From Martelella sp. HB161492 (GTDB taxonomy: Bacteria; Pseudomonadota; Alphaproteobacteria; Rhizobiales; Rhizobiaceae), in contig NZ_JAATVV010000002.1 in the NCBI RefSeq assembly GCF_013184775.1, forward strand, positions 152,301-216,300: a DNA stretch of 64,000 nt. Reading direction: 5' to 3'. Below the pieces are notes generated by a model that was given only the letters and a program-made list of their open reading frames with translations, had not been told where the DNA came from and made no database searches. How positions within the stretch are numbered: position 1 is the stretch's first letter; the number at the start of each line of letters is the position of its first letter. Shown one piece after another: positions 35,433-42,552 of this stretch. The position numbers were made by a program, and so were the translations under genes.

Positions 35433-36071
35433 TCACACCTTCTCAATGAAAGCAAGTGGAATTGGAATGTCGACCTTTCCGGCGAACATCGTGGCCTTGA
35501 TCGACGCAACCATTTTTCGCTTGTTTACCGTCCGAACGAATGCCCGAATTCCAGCGAATGGCCCCTGTATGATCTCGACAAAGTCACCCGCAACGATCGA
35601 GCATGTTTCATGACCTAATTGTTCATCAATGTCCCGTAACACCATGAACCTACTGACCGTTTCTTCAGAAACGACATATGGCGCTTCAGCTGCAGTGTGA
35701 AGAACATCGATCACACCGCTGACCAGCTTCAGTCCTGCAAAGGAAGCTGCTCCGATGACACATTTCACCATCACATAGCCGGGCATGAGCGGTTTCATCC
35801 GGACGATCTTTTTATGGGTGAGACTGTGGATAACGGTTGTTTTCATCATCGGCATGAAGCTTTCAACGTCCGAATCGGCGAGAGACTGGACAACAGAAGC
35901 AGCTTTGCGACCATCCACCGACAGCACGATCCAGCGCGCCAGCTCCGGCTTGTCCTGCCAGTGACGGCGCGCGGCTGCATCGATGAAATGCGCTTCCATG
36001 CGCCGCATATGCGCAATCTTTTCGAGCTTCAGAAGCCCCGCACCGCTCACCTTGCCGTCAAACTGTCGCAT
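35433..36071 (-). CDS. NusG/RfaH-like transcription elongation factor, phage-encoded
   Basis: A 212-residue protein from the ATG at 36071 (GAGGCGG upstream). An N-terminal extension of about 40 residues precedes an NGN-like domain (RWIVLSVDGRKAASVVQSL...FMPMM, about 46-125, with PLMPGYVMVKC as in NusG PLFPGYVFV). A KOW-like C-terminal domain follows (GDFVEIIQGPFAGIRAFVRTV, 162-182). NusG paralogues such as RfaH recruit to specific operons and let polymerase read through terminators. Located at the end of the early operon and immediately before the late leader, it probably controls late transcription. Overlaps rep by 14 bp. Confidence 0.85.
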   Translation of the reverse strand: MRQFDGKVSGAGLLKLEKIAHMRRMEAHFIDAAARRHWQDKPELARWIVLSVDGRKAASVVQSLADSDVESFMPMMKTTVIHSLTHKKIVRMKPLMPGYVMVKCVIGAASFAGLKLVSGVIDVLHTAAEAPYVVSEETVSRFMVLRDIDEQLGHETCSIVAGDFVEIIQGPFAGIRAFVRTVNKRKMVASIKATMFAGKVDIPIPLAFIEKV

Positions 36072-37407
36072 CAGCATCCGCCTCTCCATCGTTGATGATT
36101 GACCGCGCTGCCCGCGCGAAATCGTCCAGATCATCCGGCCCGCCCGCCGGGAAATAGACCACGCTCATGCTTCCCGGATCCGGCACAAAGGCAAACCCGT
36201 TCTCCGCATGCCAGGCTTCCCACCGCGCCCACATGTCGGAATGCACCGGCACAGGCTCCATCAGCGGCTTGAGCGCCTGCAGCTCTGTCGGAACGGCGAT
36301 TGACTGACGCCCGCGCGCATCCGCATCGAGCTTGTGGACGAGCGGATAGCCTTCAGTCGGTATCCGCCGCGCCCGTTCCTGCGCCTCGAAATCATCGGGG
36401 AAAATCAGCGTGCCATCAGCCCCGACAGACAGGTTTCGCTCTTGAAGGAATGCCAGCGCCTTTCGCTCGCCCATGCGCTTGGCGATCGCATAGCGACCCT
36501 GCATGGACCGGTGAATGTCATCCCCCAGTTCGACTTCGACAGGGCCATCGAGCAACGCCAGCATGCGCCGTGCCGCCCAGATCGGGCCGAATGGTGCCTG
36601 CCGTGCCGTCTCCACCGTGGTGGCCGCTTGCGATGATCGTTCAACCAGCCTTGGCGCCGATGCCATCACATCGAGGAACTTCTTTTCCCGAAGATAAACG
36701 CCGATCGCCACGGGCTTCGGCTCGCCCTTGTTCGGGCCACGTTCGACCTTTGGGCAGATCCTGAGATAGGGTTCCCGGCAGTCTTCTGCCTGCCGGCGCT
36801 CTTCCGCTGTCAGCGCCTTGAACTGTTTCAAGCCCCAACCACTGGACGAACTGAAAGCACCCGGCCACGGCTTCCAGCCGATCGCGGTGTCGCCCATCTC
36901 AAGCCGCTTGAACCGCTTTTCGAGCGCTTTCGGTGTTTCGTTCGGATCATCTTCAAAATCCTCGCGCGCACCCTCTCTCTCAGTTACTGGTTCATTTACT
37001 GGTTCCCTTACAGGGTTACTGTCCAAATTTTGGACACGGCCAGCCTCGTTTTTTGGACACGGCGAGGCCTCATTTTTGGACACGGTTTCCGCCCCTTCGC
37101 CGTGTCCAGAATTTGCACATGGTGAACGGGCAAAATCGGCTTCAAAAGCAAGACGATATCGCGTGCGCTCTTGCTGCCCGTTGCCACGCCGGCGAACCTC
37201 GCGCGCAATCAGTCCGCGCGCTTCCAGGTCAGCCAGATGATTGTTAAGCGATGACCGCGACATTTCGCAGTCTTCAGCAAGGGTGTCCTGTGAAGGGAAG
37301 CACCCGAAATCGCTGTTATAGCGGTCACACAGATACCAGAGCACGATTTTCGTGGCCGGTTTCAAGCCGCGCTGAAGGATCGCCCAGTTGGTCGCCTGAT
37401 GGCTCAT
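36058..37407 (-). CDS. Replication-initiation-type protein with winged HTH
   Basis: A 449-residue protein. The N-terminus (LKPATKIVLWYLCDRYNSDF...PSQDTLAEDCEMSRSSLNNH, about 15-60) is the HTH_36 winged helix found in plasmid and phage Rep proteins. The middle (about 95-150) is low-complexity and is encoded by DNA containing regularly spaced iterons, the arrangement of lambda O and its origin. No helicase or primase gene is nearby, so host DnaB is presumably recruited. Start overlaps the upstream stop by 4 bp. A transcriptional-regulator role is the alternative. Confidence 0.7.
   Translation of the reverse strand: MSHQATNWAILQRGLKPATKIVLWYLCDRYNSDFGCFPSQDTLAEDCEMSRSSLNNHLADLEARGLIAREVRRRGNGQQERTRYRLAFEADFARSPCANSGHGEGAETVSKNEASPCPKNEAGRVQNLDSNPVREPVNEPVTEREGAREDFEDDPNETPKALEKRFKRLEMGDTAIGWKPWPGAFSSSSGWGLKQFKALTAEERRQAEDCREPYLRICPKVERGPNKGEPKPVAIGVYLREKKFLDVMASAPRLVERSSQAATTVETARQAPFGPIWAARRMLALLDGPVEVELGDDIHRSMQGRYAIAKRMGERKALAFLQERNLSVGADGTLIFPDDFEAQERARRIPTEGYPLVHKLDADARGRQSIAVPTELQALKPLMEPVPVHSDMWARWEAWHAENGFAFVPDPGSMSVVYFPAGGPDDLDDFARAARSIINDGEADADATV
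37021..37110. repeat. Iterons inside the rep gene: candidate phage origin
   Basis: Three direct copies of TTTTGGACACGG have their TGGACACGG cores at 37031, 37054 and 37077, exactly 23 bp apart. An inverted copy CCGTGTCCAGAA starts at 37100. Copy 1 also sits in the perfect 15-bp palindrome GTCCAAA-T-TTTGGAC (37021-37035). As 23 is not a multiple of 3, the copies are read in different codon phases, so the repetition is kept at DNA rather than protein level. Confidence 0.65.
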
Positions 37408-37574
37408 AGCGGCACGTCCCTCCTGTCGATAATCCGGCAGACTTCCTCTTCAGACAGGTCAACGACCGCAGCAATCCGATCAGTCGACATGTCGCCGCGC
37501 CGCCAAAGCTCAATCACACGCTGGCTGGCGCGGGCAGACCGTGCCGTTTCCTGCCGGTTCATGCCTTCATTCAT
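37404..37574 (-). CDS. Small helix-turn-helix protein
   Basis: 56 residues from the ATG at 37574 (37577 or 37562 also possible). ASQRVIELWRRGDMSTDRIAAVVDLSEEEVCRIIDRR is a single HTH of the kind also repeated in the GcrA-like protein upstream. Both ends overlap neighbours, so it is translationally coupled. Probably a small DNA-binding regulator. Confidence 0.6.
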   Translation of the reverse strand: MNEGMNRQETARSARASQRVIELWRRGDMSTDRIAAVVDLSEEEVCRIIDRRDVPL

Positions 37575-38253
37575 CATGCCCGCCCCCGAAGAGCTCAGAT
37601 TGCCGGGCATCTTTCCGATCGAGCATGCGAATAGCTGTTTCGCCGACCCATGCTTTGTCCCACACAAACCAACCGTGGTTTGTCGGCGGCGATCCCTGCC
37701 CTGTGAAATCAATCTTCCAGCGCATCAGATAAGCGCATGCGGGTGGATACTTTTCCCACAAGGTCGCCATGCCCGCAGCCCCCGGCCAGCTCCACGGCAA
37801 CAGAAGCGCCATGTACTCAATCTCGAGCACTTCCAATGCGTGATAGATCCACCGCGCACGGCCATCACGCCAGTTGCATTCCTGAAAAGGTGGATTAGTG
37901 ACGATCGCACGGCACAGCCGGTCATGCGGCGTAAAGTCGTAGAAATCGCGGATCACCGCATCGCAGCCACGGTCAACGAGATCTGACCGGAACACGTTTA
38001 GCCCGACCGTTTCCATTTCTCGCGCCATTGCCCCGTCACCGGCTGCCGGTTCCCATATCGTGGCAAAGTCTCGCAGCCGCCGTTGTTCAGCATGCAGAAA
38101 TGCCCGCGTCGGTTCCGGTGGTGTCGGGTAGAAATCATCCTTTTCGCGGGCTCGGGCTTCCGTTTCGGCTATCTCGCCATCGATCAGGTCAAGGACTGGC
38201 TTGGCAGTCTTTCCCATGGCGCGGAACAATCCGCGTGCTGAAGTCGCGCTCAT
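37567..38253 (-). CDS. N6-adenine DNA methyltransferase (Dam-like)
   Basis: A 228-residue protein. DFYPTPPEPTRAFL (40-53), SAM-binding motif I WEPAAGDGAMA (67-77), and catalytic motif NPPF (120-123) identify a phage adenine methyltransferase. A region WFVWDKAW near 190 resembles the family end. Target sequence unknown. It overlaps the GcrA-like gene by 4 bp. In Caulobacter-type bacteria GcrA acts at adenine-methylated promoters, so the pairing is suggestive. Confidence 0.85.
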   Translation of the reverse strand: MSATSARGLFRAMGKTAKPVLDLIDGEIAETEARAREKDDFYPTPPEPTRAFLHAEQRRLRDFATIWEPAAGDGAMAREMETVGLNVFRSDLVDRGCDAVIRDFYDFTPHDRLCRAIVTNPPFQECNWRDGRARWIYHALEVLEIEYMALLLPWSWPGAAGMATLWEKYPPACAYLMRWKIDFTGQGSPPTNHGWFVWDKAWVGETAIRMLDRKDARQSELFGGGHDE

Positions 38254-39017
38254 GCCGCCACCGCCATTTCACCGCGCGGGCGATAGGCAAGCTTCATGTG
38301 GGCCGTGCAATATGACCTTCCTTCAGCAACACACAGTCCGCAACAAGGCATATCCGGCCCGTTCGGCTCATCGATATCCGTCAGCGGAAAATGGCACTGG
38401 TCATGGTCGAGATCGCGGAACAGCACCGGCTCAGCACCATTGATCGCCCTGCCCTTATGGCAGCCGGTGCGATCCAGCTTCATCACGTCCGCGCCATTGT
38501 CCTGCGCATCGCTTCCGGCCTGCGCCTTCAGCAATTCAACGCGTGCATTCTTGCCACCGCGCGGCAGAAAGCGTTCGCGATGGCGTTCGGTGAAGCCGCA
38601 GACCTTCCCCCGCGAAATGCCGAGCTGATGCGCAATGGCGTTGATGGTCAGCCCATCATCCCAAAGCTTTGCCGCAGCTTCGACCAGCGCGGTCTGATCT
38701 TCCGGCGGGCGCAGCGGAAAGGCATCGCGGTTGCCATCCATGAAATTCGCCATCCGCGCATAGCCAACACCGAAATGCGCAGCCATGGCGCTGATGCTGG
38801 CGCCATCGGCCCACATGGCCCGCGCCTCATCCATCCGCGCCGTGGGCACAGCCGGTTCAATACCGGCATCGCCAATACCCATCCTGCTACGATTTCGGGA
38901 TACGAGCCCGGCAATGGCGTTTTTCGGCACACCGAAAAATGCCCCGATTTCCGCCTGGCTTTTGCCGAGCCGGATCATCCCGCCGACCAGGTCGATTTTC
39001 TCATCAGTCCAGATCAT
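38250..39017 (-). CDS. GcrA-like regulator with three tandem HTH units
   Basis: A 255-residue protein from the ATG at 39017 (or 39020). Residues 3-45 (WTDEKIDLVGGMIRLGKSQA, EIGAFFGVPKNAIAGLVSRN) match the GcrA N-terminal HTH. Two more HTH-like units follow at 62-102 and 111-152, each ending in an NR/HR-x-x-F/M pattern. The C-terminus has the GcrA Cys/His cluster (C208, C225, C226, C229, C237, H240: CHFP...CCGLCVAEGRSYCTAH). Host GcrA, about 170 residues, has one HTH and binds sigma-70. This longer form may bind DNA more specifically while keeping the polymerase contact; inferred. Confidence 0.82.
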   Translation of the reverse strand: MIWTDEKIDLVGGMIRLGKSQAEIGAFFGVPKNAIAGLVSRNRSRMGIGDAGIEPAVPTARMDEARAMWADGASISAMAAHFGVGYARMANFMDGNRDAFPLRPPEDQTALVEAAAKLWDDGLTINAIAHQLGISRGKVCGFTERHRERFLPRGGKNARVELLKAQAGSDAQDNGADVMKLDRTGCHKGRAINGAEPVLFRDLDHDQCHFPLTDIDEPNGPDMPCCGLCVAEGRSYCTAHMKLAYRPRGEMAVAA

Positions 39018-39378
39018 CATGCCCCACCCCCTCAAAGTCGAAGCAGGACTGCATGCCAGCAGCGGCAAGATAGCTGTCAAATTCCATCTCGCCTTCACGC
39101 CACGATGCACCGCCGTCTTCCCGCAGCTTCCGTAGGCGGTTAATCATTTTCGGGTTCAGCCCACGCGCCTTGATTTCATGGCCAACTTGCGTCTTGAGCT
39201 CACGGATTTCCTTCCCTTCCTCATCCAACCGATCGAGCCGGTCACAAAACTCAAGGATTTCTTTGCCGATAAGGCTGTTTCCGGACTCGGATACAACGGT
39301 CGTTTTGGTCTTCTTGCTCTTCGCCGTCTTCGCCGCAGGTTTGCCATTCACGGCCATGGGGTTGAAATCATCAGCCAT
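39004..39378 (-). CDS. GapR-like (DUF2312) nucleoid-associated protein
   Basis: A 124-residue protein. Residues about 38-108 (GKEILEFCDRLDRLDEEGKE, LKTQVGHEIKARGLNPKMI, RLRKLREDGG, YLAAAGM) follow the DUF2312/GapR pattern. A Lys-rich leader of about 30 residues precedes it. Host GapR clamps overtwisted DNA and helps replication. A phage copy could act on phage replication or the host nucleoid. Overlaps the GcrA-like gene by 14 bp and the upstream gene by 8 bp. Confidence 0.82.
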   Translation of the reverse strand: MADDFNPMAVNGKPAAKTAKSKKTKTTVVSESGNSLIGKEILEFCDRLDRLDEEGKEIRELKTQVGHEIKARGLNPKMINRLRKLREDGGASWREGEMEFDSYLAAAGMQSCFDFEGVGHDDLD

Positions 39379-39589
39379 ATCGCTGACCTCCCTTCACGGG
39401 CTTCATTCCCGGCCCGCCGTTCAAAAAGCTGGATTTCGGGCGCCAGTCGCGCGCCCCTTCGATCTGTTCGCGGATCGCATCGTCGGTGAGATCGCAGACC
39501 ATCAGCCTGTCACCCGGCCAGTCGCTGCCCTTGCAGGTGTTACAGGCAGTCACACCGCCGCCACTGATGATTTTGCAGGGCGCATTCAT
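39371..39589 (-). CDS. Small Cys-containing phage protein
   Basis: A 72-residue protein with cysteines at 5, 16, 19 and 32 (CNTCKG), possibly a zinc-binding knuckle, and DWPGDRLMVCDLTDD. Function not recognised. ATGA overlap with the upstream gene indicates coupling. Confidence 0.6.
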   Translation of the reverse strand: MNAPCKIISGGGVTACNTCKGSDWPGDRLMVCDLTDDAIREQIEGARDWRPKSSFLNGGPGMKPVKGGQRYG

Positions 39590-40089
39590 GGCTGATCATC
39601 CGCCACAACCCGCAGCTTTGCCGCGCCGCCGCCATTGGCCTTGATGGCCGCGAGACTGCGATGCACTTCCGAAATGGCCGCTTCCAGTTTCGCCAGCGGG
39701 CGTTCGCAGGTTGTCGCCTCAGTCGGCGTCACATTCCCGTCAGCAATCGAATTGCCGAAGGCATTCCCGAACTCGCCCCAATGGCGCATCATTTCAGAGA
39801 CGGAACGCAGCAGCCCGGCTTCCGCCGCCCGCTCTTCATCCGGGTCCGTCAGCCGCCGGCCATTGGCTTCGGCCAGAACGGCCGTCACCAGCGCCACACC
39901 GGCATCCTCTTCAAGCGCTACAATCGCGTTGACCGGCATCAGCTCGGCATCGGTCGGGCTGTTCCACCGCCCCACCTGCGATTTTGAAAAGTTGGTGATT
40001 TCCACCGCCCGCATAATACCGCCGCATCGGGTGATCAGATCCCGCTGGGCGGCCTTGATCCGGTGATGAAAGGCATCAGAAACAGCCAT
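39586..40089 (-). CDS. CII-like phage regulator
   Basis: A 167-residue protein from the ATG at 40089 (GGAGG seven bases upstream). HRIKAAQRDLITRCGGIMRA, VEITNFSKSQVGRWNSPTD and MPVNAIVALEEDAG follow the pattern of a family of alphaproteobacterial phage regulators with a CII/Cro-type HTH. The helical C-terminal half may mediate oligomerisation. It is the first gene of the coupled early block and lies after terminator-like hairpins. Confidence 0.65.
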   Translation of the reverse strand: MAVSDAFHHRIKAAQRDLITRCGGIMRAVEITNFSKSQVGRWNSPTDAELMPVNAIVALEEDAGVALVTAVLAEANGRRLTDPDEERAAEAGLLRSVSEMMRHWGEFGNAFGNSIADGNVTPTEATTCERPLAKLEAAISEVHRSLAAIKANGGGAAKLRVVADDQP

Positions 40090-40109
40090 TATTGCCTCCG
40101 CAAAGCGTA

Positions 40110-40158
40110 AAAAAATTCCCGCGCCGGGAAAAACCGGCGGCGTTTCCCGATGTGGGAA
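40110..40158. promoter_or_regulatory. Two TTCCC-N5-GGGAA dyads upstream of the CII-like gene
   Basis: TTCCCGCGCCGGGAA (40116-40130) and TTCCCGATGTGGGAA (40144-40158), centres 28 bp apart, share half-sites with the repressor operator region. Leftward, the first also makes a hairpin (TTCCCG-GCG-CGGGAA) followed by seven T, so it may equally be an intrinsic terminator. Both readings are possible. Confidence 0.5.
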
Positions 40159-40635
40159 GGCGCTCAAGCGCTTAAGTTCCAGGTCAGTTCAACGGGGTAA
40201 CGCGCCCCGCTTTCGCAGCTACGGAGGGTAAAGTGATCGTGGTGACCAGAGCAGTGTGTCAGGCAGAACGCGCGTTACCCGCGACAAAGGAAAAGCGCCG
40301 CGCCGGGCTGACGGGAGGAGGAACCAGCCGCGGCGCGGCCCTGCCGGTCCGCAAGGTTGAAGCGGCAGGAAGAGAACAAGAGAAATGGCGCGCCGGATGG
40401 CTCCCGATGCGGACAGGAAATCCCGTCCCAGCCACATCACCATCCGGCGATTGCTCAAGCCGAAGCGGGAGATACGCCCCGGCGAGCGAAGACGTGAAAA
40501 GCAAACGGGCACAGACAGCCGCCCCCGCACAAAACCTTCAAAGCACGCTGCGGTCGGCGAAACCCTGTGGGCGAGAAAACGAACCGTATGAACAATTTGA
40601 TAGAAACCGCATGCAACCATTGCTATCGTTAGCTC
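40159..40635. other. Non-coding, structured region with long inverted repeats
   Basis: No convincing gene. Two long dyads occur: GCCGCGCC (40297-40304) with GGCGCGGC (40332-40339), followed leftward by GCGCTTTTCCTTT, like a terminator; and CGCCGGATGG (40391-40400) with CCATCCGGCG (40440-40449), a 10-bp arm with a 39-base loop. A 68-codon basic frame at 40385-40591 (plus) lacks family resemblance. Confidence 0.5.
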
Positions 40636-41178
40636 ATGCAACTGAGCTTCGAAACAATTGCCCTGTCCGTTACCGCCATATGCTCGGCCATTGCCGCAAC
40701 TGGGACAATCTGGCAGGCAATCACCACACACCGAAGCGCCCAAAGGCAAAGGCCCTCTTTGCTGGCCGATTTCCGCCCATTCGACGGACACCCAGGCTGG
40801 GTGCATGTCAGAATATGGAAATCTGGCGAAAAGCAGCTTCCCTTTTCGCTTGCCTCTGCAAGGCTCATGAAGCCGAGGGGATCTCAGGGCTTGCGGCTTT
40901 CCGCCACTCAGGGCGAACCGCAATCTGTAAACCACCACATTCCCGCCATCGCTCCATCGCTGAAACAGGCGCAGCGCGGCGACACCCCGCTCGAACCGGT
41001 CTCCTATGCTTTCGGATACGAGGAGCTTTTCAGGTTCGAATCCCTGTTTTACCATCAGGCATTCAGGAACTCTCTGCCCCCCCTGCTGGATATCTGCGTG
41101 ACTTGGCAGTGGGCCGATCAGCCGCGCCACAACCGCAAGATTTCGGTCACCGCGAGACAAAGCAAAATGAACGACTGA
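40636..41178 (+). CDS. Hypothetical membrane-anchored protein
   Basis: A 180-residue protein. The N-terminal hydrophobic helix (FETIALSVTAICSAIAATGTIWQAI, about 5-29) followed by a charged THRSAQRQRPSL and a cytoplasmic domain is a common plan in small phage or host membrane proteins. The gene points against the surrounding leftward operon, as morons often do. No strong ribosome binding site, so the start is uncertain. Confidence 0.5.
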   Translation: MQLSFETIALSVTAICSAIAATGTIWQAITTHRSAQRQRPSLLADFRPFDGHPGWVHVRIWKSGEKQLPFSLASARLMKPRGSQGLRLSATQGEPQSVNHHIPAIAPSLKQAQRGDTPLEPVSYAFGYEELFRFESLFYHQAFRNSLPPLLDICVTWQWADQPRHNRKISVTARQSKMND

Positions 41179-41246
41179 AGACCCGCCATCCATTTCAGAA
41201 AAGTGAGTTGCTCGGCGAGTACCGGCAGCGTAGTTGCCACGTCCAT
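41118..41246 (-). CDS. Short single-helix membrane peptide
   Basis: 42 residues from the ATG at 41246 with GAGGATC at good spacing upstream. A hydrophobic helix MAGLQSFILLCLAVTEIL spans the second half. Overlaps the end of the opposing gene by 61 bp. It may be a real early-operon gene, but the evidence is limited to the Shine-Dalgarno match and the hydrophobic pattern. Confidence 0.4.
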   Translation of the reverse strand: MDVATTLPVLAEQLTFLKWMAGLQSFILLCLAVTEILRLWRG

Positions 41247-41360
41247 GGAATTGATCCTCATAATCTTCGTGTGAAAAGCTAACGGGCGCGCCGGCCCAGC
41301 GTGAAACCGGCGCACCCGCTGTCTGCCTGCGCAACGTCCCTGTATACGCAGGCGGAAGAG

Positions 41361-41405
41361 AAAAAAGGCGGCGCGCACGACGCAAGACAGGCTGCGCGCG
41401 CCGCC
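41361..41405 (-). terminator. Intrinsic terminator downstream of the Cro-like gene
   Basis: Perfect 10-bp stem GGCGGCGCGC/GCGCGCCGCC (41367-41376 with 41396-41405) followed leftward by TTTTTT. A further 7-bp dyad GCGCCGG/CCGGCGC lies at 41288-41313. They would limit leftward readthrough beyond the Cro-like gene unless antitermination occurs. Confidence 0.8.
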
Positions 41406-41456
41406 AGTTGGCTGACCCGGCTCGATAGGCCAGCGTGGGGAAGAACAAACCCGCCA

Positions 41457-41720
41457 TCACTGCACCGCCCCTTCAGGCTGCAGCAGCACCGGGCGCGGCA
41501 CATCATCCGGCCAGGGCGCATCTTCGGGCCAGTTCTCTGAGAACCACGTCACGACACGGTCATAGGTCGCGACGGTGAACGAGGTGTGCCCATCTCGAAC
41601 GCGGCGGAAGAACCTGCCATCGCCAACAGTAAGGCGACCAGTCGTGCTTTCTGCGCGTCCGGTTTCGGCCGTGTAGCGCCCGACGAGCGCCAGCATGTGA
41701 GATCGAAGCAAAGTTTCCAT
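41457..41720 (-). CDS. Cro-like small regulator
   Basis: An 87-residue protein. MLALVGRYTAETGRAESTTG, RLTVGDGRFFRRVRDGHTSF and VATYDRVVTWFSENWP follow a rhizobial family of short HTH regulators. It is divergent from the repressor and shares its operator region. A -10-like TACAAT (41740-41735) puts the transcript start only about 7 bases before the ATG at 41720, so the mRNA may be nearly leaderless, which fits the missing Shine-Dalgarno sequence. Confidence 0.65.
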   Translation of the reverse strand: METLLRSHMLALVGRYTAETGRAESTTGRLTVGDGRFFRRVRDGHTSFTVATYDRVVTWFSENWPEDAPWPDDVPRPVLLQPEGAVQ

Positions 41721-41734
41721 GCTTCAAATTTGTA

Positions 41735-41791
41735 ATTGTATTTTTCCCACTTAGCAATGGGAAATCTAGAACTCGGGAAAAAGTGGGAAAT
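41735..41791. promoter_or_regulatory. Operator region between repressor and Cro-like genes
   Basis: Half-sites TTTCCCACTT (41743-41752), ATGGGAAATC (41756-41765), CGGGAAAAAG (41774-41783) and AGTGGGAAAT (41782-41791). The first and last are exact inverted copies of each other over ten bases. They overlap the leftward promoter (TTCCCA, 17 bp, TACAAT) and the probable start of the repressor gene, so autoregulation is likely. Confidence 0.65.
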
Positions 41792-42488
41792 GACCTACAA
41801 TCTTGATATGGATTTGAAAGATATCGTCACGACCCGCCTGGCCGAACTTGGACTGGGCCCCGTTGAGGCCGCTAACCGTAGCGGCCTTAAGACTAATTTT
41901 ATTGCCGATATCATTTCCGGACGCAAAAGCAGCATCCAGTCACGCAACCTCGCCAAGCTCGCCGAAGCGCTCCACCTCGATCCGTCTGCCCTTGCTGATA
42001 GCCGTATTGTCCGCACGGACACAGCCCCGCCCGCTCAAGCCCCCGCCGCCGCGCTTCCATCGACAGAAGCACGCACCGTTCATATAGCTGGCACCGTTGC
42101 CGCGTCCTACACGCAAGGCACATCGTTTGAACCCGGAAAGCGGCTTGGATACCTGCCTTCACCGCCAGCGATGGCGCATATTTCCGGGATCTATGCGCTT
42201 TACGTTGATGGCCGCAGCATGGAGCCGCAGTTCTTTCCGGGCGACCTGATATTCGTTCACTCTATGCGCCAGCCCCGTTTTGGCGATTGCGCCGTCGTCG
42301 TCACAGATCACGGACAAGGACCACAGAGGACGCTCGGCATATTCAAATCCGAGGCAGCAGAAACTATCACCCTGTTCAAACGTGTGAGCGACAGCGACCC
42401 CGGAAAGGGCGCAGACATCACAATCCCCAAACAGTTCGTCACAGCAAAGCACAAGGTCCTCACCGTAAACGAGATGTTCGGCGGCTGA
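41790..42488 (+). CDS. Prophage repressor, HTH plus S24/LexA-type peptidase domain
   Basis: 232 residues if started at the ATG at 41790; 41808 is an alternative and neither has a clear Shine-Dalgarno. HTH at about 10-62 (LGPVEAANRSGLKTNFIADI). The C-terminal domain has YVDGRSMEPQFFPGDLIFV, with Ser143 as the expected nucleophile and a Lys near 186. This is the RecA-stimulated self-cleaving repressor plan, so SOS induction of the prophage is likely. It faces the Cro-like gene across the operators. Confidence 0.9.
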   Translation: MTYNLDMDLKDIVTTRLAELGLGPVEAANRSGLKTNFIADIISGRKSSIQSRNLAKLAEALHLDPSALADSRIVRTDTAPPAQAPAAALPSTEARTVHIAGTVAASYTQGTSFEPGKRLGYLPSPPAMAHISGIYALYVDGRSMEPQFFPGDLIFVHSMRQPRFGDCAVVVTDHGQGPQRTLGIFKSEAAETITLFKRVSDSDPGKGADITIPKQFVTAKHKVLTVNEMFGG

Positions 42489-42552
42489 AATGCTTGCCCG
42501 CGAGCACAATCAGAAATAGGCTGATTCAGCACTTCTGACGTCGGGGGATATC

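Noticed and set aside
40233-41282. A 349-codon rightward open frame
   Set aside because: Composition is Arg/Pro-rich as in shadow frames, no domain, and it overlaps the better-supported gene at 40636 in another frame.
40219-41460. A 413-codon leftward open frame between Cro-like and CII-like genes
   Set aside because: No ribosome site or family likeness. It crosses several hairpin terminators and is antisense to the more plausible 180-residue plus-strand gene.
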